Source of the DNA: Mesorhizobium amorphae | GTDB lineage: Bacteria > Pseudomonadota > Alphaproteobacteria > Rhizobiales > Rhizobiaceae | Length of the DNA stretch: 61,926 nucleotides | Direction: 5' to 3' | NCBI GenBank assembly: GCA_003240775.1 | Contig: QFNI01000020.1 | Location: 1-61,926 of the forward strand | Shown here: positions 24,915-33,153 of the stretch, piece after piece | Position numbering within the stretch: position 1 is the stretch's first letter | Layout: each line of letters opens with the position of its first letter | Position numbers and translations under genes: made by a program | Notes under the pieces: model-generated | What the model was told of the DNA's origin: nothing | The model's database searches: none | What the model saw: the letters and a program-made list of their open reading frames with translations, nothing else

Positions 24915-25979
24915 ATGCCCGCAAGCCTGGCCCAGGCCTGGCCGCGTCCGAGCGCGCCCCGACCGATCGTGGTGATCGGCGCGGGCGGCATCGTGCGCGA
25001 TGCCCACCTTCCCGCCTACCGCTTGGCCGGGCTGCCGGTGGCCGGCCTGTTCGACCTCGACGGCGCGCGGGCGAAAAGCCTGGCAGAGGCGTTCGGCGTC
25101 CGGCATTTCGCGAGCCTCGACGAGGCGCTGGCCGTCGAAAACGCCGTGTTCGATCTCGCTTTGCCGCCATCGGCCCATGCGGAGATGCTGGCGAAGCTGC
25201 CGGAAGGCTCGCCCGTTCTGATCCAGAAGCCGATGGGCGCGGACCTCGAGGGCGCCACCCGCATCCTCGCGATCTGCCGCGCGCGGGGGCTCATAGCCGC
25301 CGTCAACTTCCAGCTCCGCTTCGCGCCGATGATGCTCGCGGTGGCCGATGCGCTCGCGCAAGGCCTGCTGGGCGAGCTGGTCGATATCGAGCTCCACTCC
25401 AACATCAACACACCCTGGCACCTCTGGCCCTTTCTGGAAGGCATGGAGCGCGTGGAGATCGCGGTCCACTCGATCCATTATCTCGACCTCATCCGCTCCC
25501 TGCTCGGCAATCCGCTCGGCGTGCACGCGAAAACGATCGGCCACCCGTCGAGCGCGGTGGCGCAGACCCGCACCTCGGCCATCCTCGATTACGGCCCGCG
25601 CGTGCGGGCGGTGATGTCGATCAACCACAACCACGATTTCGGCCGCCGATTCCAGGATTGCCGCTTCCGCTTCGAGGGCACGGAAGGCGCGGCCGTGGCC
25701 GTGCTCGGCGTCAACCTCGACTATCCCCGCGGCGAGCCCGACGAATTGTGGATCGCGAAGAAAGGCGGCGACTGGAACCAAGTGCCGCTTGAGGGCGCAT
25801 GGTTTCCGCACGCCTTCATCGGCACCATGTCCAATCTCCAGCGCTTCGCGAGCGGCGAGGACGGCGTGCTCCACACATCCGTCGAGGACGCCTGGGCGAC
25901 CATGGCGCTGGTGGAAGCCTGCTTCCGCTCGAGTGCCGCGCCCGCCACCCCCATTCCCCAATTGCCGGAAACCGCATGA
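24915..25979 (+). CDS. Gfo/Idh/MocA family NAD(P)-dependent oxidoreductase
   Basis: 354 residues. The Rossmann motif IGAGGIVRDAHLPAY is near residue 24. The usual EKP reads IQKPMG here, and HSIHYLDLIRSLLG carries the catalytic-region histidine. These enzymes oxidise or reduce sugars and sugar derivatives. ATG 24915 is preferred over an in-frame GTG at 24897 because a GGGAGGAGGA tract lies directly upstream. Its stop overlaps the CoA transferase start (ATGA). It resembles the oxidoreductase at 29797 (shared QKP and WFPHAFIG), so the two are probably paralogues. Confidence 0.85.
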   Translation: MPASLAQAWPRPSAPRPIVVIGAGGIVRDAHLPAYRLAGLPVAGLFDLDGARAKSLAEAFGVRHFASLDEALAVENAVFDLALPPSAHAEMLAKLPEGSPVLIQKPMGADLEGATRILAICRARGLIAAVNFQLRFAPMMLAVADALAQGLLGELVDIELHSNINTPWHLWPFLEGMERVEIAVHSIHYLDLIRSLLGNPLGVHAKTIGHPSSAVAQTRTSAILDYGPRVRAVMSINHNHDFGRRFQDCRFRFEGTEGAAVAVLGVNLDYPRGEPDELWIAKKGGDWNQVPLEGAWFPHAFIGTMSNLQRFASGEDGVLHTSVEDAWATMALVEACFRSSAAPATPIPQLPETA

Positions 25980-27145
25980 CAGACAAGACCGACGCCAAGC
26001 GCCCGCTCGAAGGGCTGCTCGTGGTGGACATGAGCCAGTTCCTGTCCGGCCCCTATTGCTCGCTGCGCCTGCTCGACTTCGGCGCGCGCGTGATCAAGGT
26101 CGAGCGCCCCGACGGCGGCGACCTTTCGCGCCGGCTCTATCTCTCCGACACCGAGATCGGCGGCGATTCCACCATCTTCCACGCCATCAACCGCGCCAAG
26201 GAAAGCTTCGCGGTGGACATGAAGGATGCGGGCGACCTCGCGAGCCTCAAGCAGCTCCTCGCCCAGGCCGACGTGGTGATCCAGAACTTCCGCCCCGGCG
26301 TGATCGAGCGGCTCGGCCTCTCCTACGAGGACATCAAGGCCATCAAACCCGACATCGTCTACGGCTCGATCACCGGCTACGGCACCGAAGGCCCCTGGGT
26401 GAAGCTGCCGGGCCAGGACCTGCTCGCGCAATCGCGCTCGGGCGTGATGTGGCTCAACGGCGACGAGACCCAGGGGCCCGTGCCCTTCGGCCTTGCGGTG
26501 GGCGACATGCTCGCGGGCGCGGCCCTTTGCCAGGGCCTTCTCGCGGCTCTCGTGCGCCGCGGCATCTCGGGCGAGGGCGCGCATGTGGAGACGAGCCTTC
26601 TCGAAGCGCTCGTGGACTTCCAGTTCGAGGTGCTCACCACCCACCTGAACGATGGCGGCCGCCTGCCCCGCCGCTCGGCCTTCCGCTCGGCACACGCCTA
26701 TCTGTCGGCACCCTACGGCGTTTATCCCACGCAAGACGGCTTTCTGGCCATCGCCATGACGCCGATCGGCCGGCTGGCCGACCTGCTCGGCCTTCAGGAC
26801 GAGCTTTCGGCCTATCGCGACCAGCCCGCCACCTGGTTCACCGCGCGCGACGAGGTGAAGGCGATCCTCGCCCAAAGGCTCGCCACCGCCACCGCCGACC
26901 ACTGGCTTTCCCTGCTCCAGCCCGCCGACATCTGGTGCGCCAAGGTGTTGAACTGGCCAGAGCTGATCGAAAGCGAAGGCTTCAAGGTGCTCGACATGCT
27001 CCAGACCGTGGAGCGCGAGGACGCCGTCTCGATCCGCACCACGCGCTCGCCGCTGCGCTTCGACGGCACGCGGGCCATCGTGGAAGCGGCTGCTCCCCGC
27101 ATCGGCGAGCATTCAGCTGCCATCAAGAGGGAGTTCGGCCTGTGA
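25976..27145 (+). CDS. CaiB/BaiF family III CoA transferase
   Basis: 389 residues with the family N-terminus VVDMSQFLSGPYCSLRLLDF, GARVIKVERP and the nucleophile aspartate in GLAVGDMLAGAA (about residue 169). It moves CoA between carboxylic acids. It is translationally coupled on both sides (ATGA with the oxidoreductase, GTGA with the next gene). A CoA transferase and a MaoC hydratase in one operon with sugar-type oxidoreductases suggest that a sugar-derived acid is processed as a CoA thioester; that is inference. Confidence 0.9.
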   Translation: MTDKTDAKRPLEGLLVVDMSQFLSGPYCSLRLLDFGARVIKVERPDGGDLSRRLYLSDTEIGGDSTIFHAINRAKESFAVDMKDAGDLASLKQLLAQADVVIQNFRPGVIERLGLSYEDIKAIKPDIVYGSITGYGTEGPWVKLPGQDLLAQSRSGVMWLNGDETQGPVPFGLAVGDMLAGAALCQGLLAALVRRGISGEGAHVETSLLEALVDFQFEVLTTHLNDGGRLPRRSAFRSAHAYLSAPYGVYPTQDGFLAIAMTPIGRLADLLGLQDELSAYRDQPATWFTARDEVKAILAQRLATATADHWLSLLQPADIWCAKVLNWPELIESEGFKVLDMLQTVEREDAVSIRTTRSPLRFDGTRAIVEAAAPRIGEHSAAIKREFGL

Positions 27146-28272
27146 CCGTTTCACTCAAGGGCATGACCTGGAGCCACCCGCGCGGCTTCGACCCGATGGT
27201 TGCGGGCGCAGCCGAATGGGAGCGCAAGACCGGCATTTCCGTCACCTGGGAGAAACGCTCCCTGCAGGATTTCGAGAGCTACCCCGTGGAAGAGCTCGCC
27301 CGCGCCTACGACCTGATCGTGATCGACCATCCCCATGTCGGCCAGATCACCGACGAGGGCTGCCTGCTGCCGCTCGACGTGCCCGGCCGCGAAAGCGAGC
27401 GCGCAGCACTGGCCAAGGGCTCGGTCGGCCCGTCCTATCCGTCCTACACCTGGCGCGGCCATCAATGGGCCTTTCCGCTGGATGCGGCGACCCAGGTGCA
27501 GGCCTATCGCAAGGACAGGCTGGCTGCTCCCCTTTCGGACTACGACCAGGTCTTGACGCTCGGCCGCGAAGGGCACCTCGCTCTGCCGCTGCGCAGCCCG
27601 CATGCGCTGATGGTGCTCTACTCGCTCGCCGCCAACATGGGCACGCCCTGCGCCACCCAAGGCCCCGAGCTGATCGGCAGGGAAGCGGGCACGCGCGTCT
27701 GGACGCTCATGCGCGCCATGGCCGAGCTGGTCGATCCCGTGGATTTCGAGAGCGACCCCATCGCCGTCTTCGAGCGCATGGCCGAGGCCCGTTCCCCCAT
27801 CCACGCCGTGCCGCTGATCTACGGCTACGTGCCCTATGCGACCCAGGGCTTTCGCGAGCGCGCGATCGCGTTCGCCGATGTGCCGGCCGTGGCGGGAGGC
27901 GGCCCGAGGGGTGCAGCGCTCGGCGGCACGGGCATCGCGGTCTCCGCCCGCACGGCCCATCCGCGGGAAGCCACCGACTTCGCCTACTGGATCGCGTCGG
28001 GCCCTGTTCAGCGTACGCTCTATGCGGCCTCCAACGGCCAGCCGGGCCATGCGGAGGCCTGGGAGGACGCGGGCGTGAACGCAGCGACCGGCGACTTCTA
28101 CCGCGCCACCCGTGCGACGCTCGAAGGCTCCTTCCTGCGCCCGCGCCACGACGGCTACATGGCCTTCCAGGCCGCAGCCTCGGACCGCATCGTGGAAGGC
28201 CTGCGCAAGCGCGAGGAAGCCGGCCCCGTGCTCGACGACTGCAACCGGCTGTTTGCCGAGAGTTTCAAGTAA
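27142..28272 (+). CDS. ABC-type solute-binding-fold protein lacking a signal peptide
   Basis: 376 residues resembling family 1 extracellular solute-binding proteins: an early LKGMTWSHPRGFDP strand, AWEWERKTGI-like start of the first lobe (AAEWERKTGISVTWEKR), YDLIVIDHPHVG, and a late LGGTGIAVSARTAHPREATD hinge region. The coding start is fixed by the GTGA overlap with the CoA transferase, and no hydrophobic leader or lipobox precedes the fold, so the product should stay in the cytoplasm. No ABC permease or ATPase genes accompany it. Possible roles are a cytosolic ligand sensor or sequestering protein, or an enzyme that evolved from a binding protein. Function unknown. Confidence 0.75.
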   Translation: MTVSLKGMTWSHPRGFDPMVAGAAEWERKTGISVTWEKRSLQDFESYPVEELARAYDLIVIDHPHVGQITDEGCLLPLDVPGRESERAALAKGSVGPSYPSYTWRGHQWAFPLDAATQVQAYRKDRLAAPLSDYDQVLTLGREGHLALPLRSPHALMVLYSLAANMGTPCATQGPELIGREAGTRVWTLMRAMAELVDPVDFESDPIAVFERMAEARSPIHAVPLIYGYVPYATQGFRERAIAFADVPAVAGGGPRGAALGGTGIAVSARTAHPREATDFAYWIASGPVQRTLYAASNGQPGHAEAWEDAGVNAATGDFYRATRATLEGSFLRPRHDGYMAFQAAASDRIVEGLRKREEAGPVLDDCNRLFAESFK

Positions 28273-28282
28273 AGGAGACGCC

Positions 28283-28729
28283 GTGGAACGCCCGCGCCAT
28301 TTCGAGGACTACCAGCTCGGCGAGGAGCGCCGCTCCCACGGGCGCACCATCACCGAGACCGATTTCGTGGTCCATGCCGGGCACACCGGCGATTTCTTTC
28401 CCCATCACATGGACGCCGAGTTCATGAAAGGCTCGGAGTTCGGCCAGCGCATCGCGCACGGCACCATGACGTTCGCCATCGGCATCGGGCTCACCGCGAG
28501 CGAGATCAACCCGCTCGCCTTCACCTACGGCTACGAGCGGCTGCGCTTTCCCGCTCCCGTCTTCATCGGCGACACGATCCACACGGTTCTCACCGTGTCC
28601 GCGATCGAGCCCGATCCCAAGCGGCCGGACAAGGGCCGCGTGGTCGAGACATGCCGCGTGATTAACCAGCGGGGAGCAACGGTGATGGCTTGCGATCACG
28701 TGCTTCTGGCGCAACGGCGCGCGGCGTGA
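28283..28729 (+). CDS. MaoC-like (R)-enoyl-CoA hydratase
   Basis: 148 residues, one hot-dog domain. HTGDFFPHHMDAEF supplies the catalytic Asp and His of the hydratase-2 motif, and RIAHGTMTFAIGIGL and YERLRFPAPVFIGDTI are typical of the family. It adds water to, or removes it from, an acyl-CoA. GTG 28283 follows an AGGAG. It lies 10 bases after the binding-fold gene in the CoA transferase operon. Confidence 0.9.
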   Translation: MERPRHFEDYQLGEERRSHGRTITETDFVVHAGHTGDFFPHHMDAEFMKGSEFGQRIAHGTMTFAIGIGLTASEINPLAFTYGYERLRFPAPVFIGDTIHTVLTVSAIEPDPKRPDKGRVVETCRVINQRGATVMACDHVLLAQRRAA

Positions 28730-28759
28730 CATGGAGCGCGTGCATCGGAGGATACCAGC

Positions 28760-29491
28760 GTGACAGACCTTTCAGGCAAGACCGTTCTCATCACCGCAGC
28801 CGCCCAGGGCATCGGCCGCGCCAGCGCCGAGGCTTTCGCGAAAGCGGGAGCGAGTGTTCTCGCGACCGACGTGAACGAGGAGAAGCTGGCGGAGCTGGCC
28901 GGCCTGCCCAACATCACCACCGCGCGCCTCGACGTGCTGGATGACGCAGCGGTCGAAAGCTTCGTCAGGGATCACCCGGTGATCGACGTGCTCTTCAACT
29001 GCGCGGGCGTGGTGCATGGCGGCTCGGTGCTCGAAGCCGACGAGAAGCAGCTCGATTTCGCCTTCGCGCTCAACGTCAAGGCGCAGTGGCGCGCGATCCG
29101 CGCGGTGCTGCCGGGCATGCTGGAGCGCGGCGACGGCGCGATCGTCAACATGGCCTCGGTGGCCTCGTCCGTGAAGGGCGTGCCCAACCGCTTCTCCTAT
29201 TCGGTCACCAAGGCGGCCGTGGTCGGCCTCACCAAGTCGGTCGCGGCCGATTATGTGGCGCAAGGCATCCGCTGCAATGCCATCTGCCCCGGCACGGTGG
29301 AGAGCCCCTCGCTGCAGGACCGCCTGCGCGCGGGCGGCAACTACGACGAAGCGCGTGCGGCCTTCATCGCGCGCCAGCCCATCGGCCGCATCGGCAAGCC
29401 CGAGGAGATCGCCGACCTCGCCGTCTACCTCGCGGGCGCGACCTACACGACCGGCCAGATCCACGTGATCGACGGCGGCTGGACGGCCTGA
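28760..29491 (+). CDS. Short-chain dehydrogenase, 2-keto-3-deoxy-L-fuconate dehydrogenase-like
   Basis: 243 residues with the NAD site AAAQGIGRA, NCAG, the Ser in MASVASS and the catalytic YSVTK, and C-terminal GKPEEIADLAVYLAG. The start GKTVLITAAAQGIGRA is the form I associate with dehydrogenases of 2-keto-3-deoxy-L-fuconate or -rhamnonate. That fits the dehydratase at 22293 and the mutarotase at 24476 as successive steps: sugar anomer, acid dehydration, keto-deoxy acid oxidation. GTG 28760 follows GGAGG. It appears to end the operon (terminator at 29597-29640). Substrate assignment is inference. Confidence 0.85.
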   Translation: MTDLSGKTVLITAAAQGIGRASAEAFAKAGASVLATDVNEEKLAELAGLPNITTARLDVLDDAAVESFVRDHPVIDVLFNCAGVVHGGSVLEADEKQLDFAFALNVKAQWRAIRAVLPGMLERGDGAIVNMASVASSVKGVPNRFSYSVTKAAVVGLTKSVAADYVAQGIRCNAICPGTVESPSLQDRLRAGGNYDEARAAFIARQPIGRIGKPEEIADLAVYLAGATYTTGQIHVIDGGWTA

Positions 29492-29796
29492 CGACAAAGG
29501 CCGAGACCTCGGAGCACGACGCTCCGGGGTCCCGTGGGCTGCGTCCGCCGGCTCGGTCGCGGTCCCCCATACACATCATTTCCCATCATTTCCAAAGCGC
29601 GTCGCTGCAGGCTCCCGAAGCCCCGCTGCGGCGCGCTTTTCCTTGCCTCTAGAGGCGGCAGCCCTTTCCCATTCAGACGAAAAATGATGGCGTTTTCCTC
29701 ATTTCTCCTCTTCCCAATCCGCCTTCCCGCTGCTTAGTTGCTGTCGGCGAGGCGGACGGGATGCCGTCGGACGGGCTTTGCCGCGGGAGGATCAGG
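29492..29796. other. Intergenic region between two sugar operons
   Basis: 305 bases without a gene. It holds the terminator at 29597-29640, then a perfect 12-base palindrome GCCTCTAGAGGC at 29645-29656 and a GAAAA-N8-TTTTC dyad at 29680-29697. The second half is AT-richer and probably contains the promoter of the 29797 operon; the dyads are possible regulator sites. Confidence 0.5.
29597..29640 (+). terminator. Probable rho-independent terminator after the SDR gene
   Basis: GCGCGTCGC (29597-29605) pairs with GCGGCGCGC (29628-29636) over 9 bp with one G-U pair, followed by TTTT. The loop is long (22 bases) and the T tract short, so efficiency may be modest. Confidence 0.5.
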
Positions 29797-30897
29797 ATGA
29801 GTGCAGAGGACCGGGCGCGAGGCTTCTCGCCCGACGTGACGATCCGCAGCCGGAGCGCGCGCATCGGCTGCGTGGGCGCGGGCATGATCATGGCCGAGTG
29901 CCATCTCGCGGCCTACAAGCAGGCCGGCTTTCCCGTGGTGGCCATCGCCTCGCGCACCCGGGCCAACGCCGAAAAAGTGGCCGAGCGCTGGGACATCCCC
30001 ACCGTCCACGAGACGCCCGAGCAACTGATCGAGGACGAGACCGTCGAGATCGTCGATCTCGCCTATCCGCCAGACCAGCAGCCGGCCTTGGTGCGCCACG
30101 CGCTCAGGCAGCCGCATGTGAAGGCGATCCTCGCGCAGAAGCCGCTTGCGCTGTCGCTCGACGAGGCCAAGGCCCTGCGCGACGAGGCGGAGGCCGCGGG
30201 CAAGATCCTCTCCGTCAACCAGAACATGCGCTACGACCAGTCCATGCGCGTTCTCAAGGAGATCATCGACAACGGCGAGCTCGGCCAGGTCGTGTTCGCG
30301 CAGATCGACATGCACGCCATCCCCCACTGGCAGCCCTTTCTCCAGCAATACGACCGGCTGACCCTGTCCAACATGAGCGTGCACCATCTCGATGTGCTGC
30401 GCTTCCTGTTCGGCGATCCCGACGAGATCACGACGCAGGCGCGGCAGGACCCGCGCACGACATTCGAGCACACCGACGGCATTACGGTGTCCACGCTGCG
30501 CTTCCCCTCGGGCGTGCTCGCGCTGTCCTTGGAAGATGTCTGGTCCGGCCCCCGCCAGGAGGGCTATCGCGACGACCAGCACATCCGCTTCCGCGTGGAG
30601 GGCACGCAAGGCGTGGCGCGCGGCACGATCGGCTGGCCCACGGGCTCGGCCTCCACGCTCGAATACGCCTCGGCCAGGACCACGGGTGGCGAATGGGTCA
30701 AGCCCGAATGGGACACGATGTGGTTCCCCCACGCCTTTATCGGCGTGATGGAGCAGCTTCAGCACGCGGTAGCCTCCGGCGAGGCGCCCGCGCTGACGGT
30801 GGCCGACAACGTGAAGACGGTGGCCCTGGTGGAGGCGGGCTACCGTTCGATCGCGGAAGGCCGCACCGTCAGGCTGTCCGAAATCCCGGTCGCCTGA
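29797..30897 (+). CDS. Gfo/Idh/MocA family oxidoreductase
   Basis: 366 residues with Rossmann motif CVGAGMIMAECHLAAY (about residue 25), LAQKPLALS in place of the usual EKP and MSVHHLDVLRFLFGDP with the catalytic-region His. ATG 29797 follows GGGAGGATCA. It is similar to the protein at 24915, and both keep WFPHAFIG near the C-terminus. It opens a four-gene run with an epimerase, a DUF4432 protein and, after 108 bases, a PanB-like protein. The likely role is oxidation of an unusual sugar or cyclitol; the substrate is unknown. Confidence 0.85.
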   Translation: MSAEDRARGFSPDVTIRSRSARIGCVGAGMIMAECHLAAYKQAGFPVVAIASRTRANAEKVAERWDIPTVHETPEQLIEDETVEIVDLAYPPDQQPALVRHALRQPHVKAILAQKPLALSLDEAKALRDEAEAAGKILSVNQNMRYDQSMRVLKEIIDNGELGQVVFAQIDMHAIPHWQPFLQQYDRLTLSNMSVHHLDVLRFLFGDPDEITTQARQDPRTTFEHTDGITVSTLRFPSGVLALSLEDVWSGPRQEGYRDDQHIRFRVEGTQGVARGTIGWPTGSASTLEYASARTTGGEWVKPEWDTMWFPHAFIGVMEQLQHAVASGEAPALTVADNVKTVALVEAGYRSIAEGRTVRLSEIPVA

Positions 30898-30938
30898 CCG
30901 GCCGACAACCAATCGAGCGAAGAGGGAGGAACTCCGCC

Positions 30939-31850
30939 ATGATGCAGAACGGCATCTTCACCGCATATTTCCCCTATGGCCTGGAGGAAACGGCCAAGAA
31001 AATCCGCGCCCACGGCTTCAACACCGTGCAGCTCGACCTTCATTTCAAGGATCTGGACGTCGGCCCCGGCAAGCTCGACGACGCCAACTGCAAGCGCATC
31101 CGCGACACGTTCCGCGCGCACGACCTGCCGATCTGCGCCATCTCCGGCTACACCAACATCATCCATCCCGACCTCGACCACCGCAAGGCGAACGTGGACC
31201 GGCTGAAGGAGATCATCCGCAACGCCCGCAAGCTCGGCACGCGCTACGTGATCTCGGAGACGGGCACCTACAACACCGAATCCGAATGGATGAGCGACCC
31301 CAAGAACCGTACCGAGGAAGGCTTCGAGACCTGCCGCAAGGTGATCGCGGAGCTCGCCCAGGAAGCCTACGACCACGGCTCGATGTTCCTGTTGGAGACC
31401 TATGTGAACAACGTGGTCGGCTCGGTCGAGGAGACCGTGCGCATGTTCGCGCAGGTCGACCATCCCGGCCTCGGGCTCCTGATGGACCCCACCAACTACT
31501 TCGAGGACCACAACATCGATCAGATGGACAAGGTGCTCAACCAAGTCTTCGACACGCTGGCCGACAAGATCCACATCGCGCATGCCAAGGACGTCGCGCG
31601 CGCCAAAGATTCCACCGAAAAGCACGCCGACATCGGCGACGACGACGCGCTCGCCTCCCACACCTTCCGCGGCGTGGGCGCCATTGCGCTCGACGCGCCG
31701 GGCATGGGCGTCCTGAACTACGACCTCTACCTCAAGCGGCTCGCGGAAAAGCACCCCAACATCCCCGTGATCATCGAGCATCTGGACGAGGCGGATGCGC
31801 CGCGCGCCAAGAAGTTCCTGGACGACAAGTTCCTCGCGCTCGGGGTCTGA
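30939..31850 (+). CDS. Sugar phosphate isomerase/epimerase (xylose-isomerase-like TIM barrel)
   Basis: 303 residues of the AP-endonuclease-2/xylose-isomerase-like barrel family. FNTVQLDLHFKD, the metal-ligand-type LLETYVNN, LLMDPTNYFE, HIAHAKDV and VIIEHLDEAD mark successive barrel strands. Such enzymes isomerise or epimerise keto sugars, often beside Gfo/Idh/MocA oxidoreductases in cyclitol and rare-sugar pathways. Two adjacent ATGs occur; 30939 is used, 7 bases after a GGGAGGA. Confidence 0.85.
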   Translation: MMQNGIFTAYFPYGLEETAKKIRAHGFNTVQLDLHFKDLDVGPGKLDDANCKRIRDTFRAHDLPICAISGYTNIIHPDLDHRKANVDRLKEIIRNARKLGTRYVISETGTYNTESEWMSDPKNRTEEGFETCRKVIAELAQEAYDHGSMFLLETYVNNVVGSVEETVRMFAQVDHPGLGLLMDPTNYFEDHNIDQMDKVLNQVFDTLADKIHIAHAKDVARAKDSTEKHADIGDDDALASHTFRGVGAIALDAPGMGVLNYDLYLKRLAEKHPNIPVIIEHLDEADAPRAKKFLDDKFLALGV

Positions 31851-31857
31851 CGCTTCC

Positions 31858-33045
31858 GTGGTCGAGCTTTTCGGGCGCAGCTATTCGCGCAGGGACGTGG
31901 CGGAACATGCGGGCATGCTCTCGCAGTTTGCCGGCGTGCGGCTGGTGGAATTGTCCGACGGGCTCGAACGCGGCATCCGCATGCTCGAGTTCCGCACCGG
32001 CTCGGGCCTGCGCTTCACCGCGCTCGTCGACCGCGCGCTCGACATCGCGGACTGCGAGCACAAGGGACGCGCGATCGGCTGGCACTCGCCGTCGGGCGTC
32101 CGCCATCCCGCGCTCCACGAATATGAAGGCGAAGCGGGCCTGTCCTGGGCCCGCTCGTTCTCGGGCCTGCTCGTCACCTGCGGGCTCGACCATATCCTGG
32201 GGCCGGAAGAGGTTCCGGCCGAGAACTACAACTATCCCGGCAAGACGACCGTGCGCCATTCGCTGCACGGGCGCGTGGGCACGATCCCCGCGCGCCTCAC
32301 CGGCTATGGCGAGACGTGGAACGGAGACGAATGCGTGCTCTGGGCGGAAGGCACCATTCGCCAGGCAGCCGTGTTCGGCGAGACGCTCGTGCTCCACCGC
32401 CGCATCGAGGCGGATGTCGGCGGCGACGCGATCCGCATCACCGACCGCGTGGTGAACGAGGGGTTCTCGCCCACGCCCCACATGTTCTTCCTGCACCTCA
32501 ACTTGGGCCACCCCGTGATCGACGAGGGAGCCCGCTATCTCGCGCCCATCCGCGAAGTGTTGTGGGCGGCCCATGCGGGCGGGCGCTACGAGAGCCAGGG
32601 CGTCGGCTACCGCACCCTGCCCGGCCCCCGCATGAACTTCCGCGAGCAGGTCTGGCAGCACGAGATGGTGGCCGACGATGCCGGCATCGTGCCGGTCGCG
32701 GTGGTCAACCCGCGCATCGGGCTCGGCTTCTCCGTCGAGACCCGCCGGGATCAGCTGCCCGCCATGTATCAGTGGCAGAACTTCCAGGCCGGGCATTACG
32801 CGATGGGCATCGAGCCCTCGACCCATCACGTGCTGGGCGACATGGCCGCGCGTGAGCGCGGCGAGATGATCTGGCTGGAGCACGGCGAGGAGCGCCGCTA
32901 CGACACACGGCTCAGCGTGCTCGATGGCGCGGACGCGCTCGCAGCCGCAGAAACGCGCATCGCAGCCATCGCGCGCCAGCCCGACGACGACTACCCCCTC
33001 CCTTCCAACAGCTTCCCCAGGCTGACGGGCGCGGGGCGCCGCTGA
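31858..33045 (+). CDS. DUF4432 aldose-1-epimerase-like protein
   Basis: 395 residues. VVELFGRSYSRRDVAEHAG at the start, ERGIRMLEFRTGSGL and RFTALVDRALDIAD are typical of the DUF4432 family, which has a galactose-mutarotase-like beta-sandwich. HGRVGTIPA and FFLHLNLGHPV carry conserved histidines. GTG 31858 is chosen because family members begin at this point; it is seven bases after the epimerase stop. A role in handling the cyclic or anomeric form of the operon's sugar is likely, but no reaction is established for the family. Confidence 0.8.
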   Translation: MVELFGRSYSRRDVAEHAGMLSQFAGVRLVELSDGLERGIRMLEFRTGSGLRFTALVDRALDIADCEHKGRAIGWHSPSGVRHPALHEYEGEAGLSWARSFSGLLVTCGLDHILGPEEVPAENYNYPGKTTVRHSLHGRVGTIPARLTGYGETWNGDECVLWAEGTIRQAAVFGETLVLHRRIEADVGGDAIRITDRVVNEGFSPTPHMFFLHLNLGHPVIDEGARYLAPIREVLWAAHAGGRYESQGVGYRTLPGPRMNFREQVWQHEMVADDAGIVPVAVVNPRIGLGFSVETRRDQLPAMYQWQNFQAGHYAMGIEPSTHHVLGDMAARERGEMIWLEHGEERRYDTRLSVLDGADALAAAETRIAAIARQPDDDYPLPSNSFPRLTGAGRR

Positions 33046-33153
33046 GCTGCAAGGCTCGGTGGCGTTTCGCCCGGCCGACCCCTAGAATCCTTGTCCGGCC
33101 GTTCGCGCTAAGGCGGCACTTCCAACCCCAATCCCAATCGAGGAAACACCATC

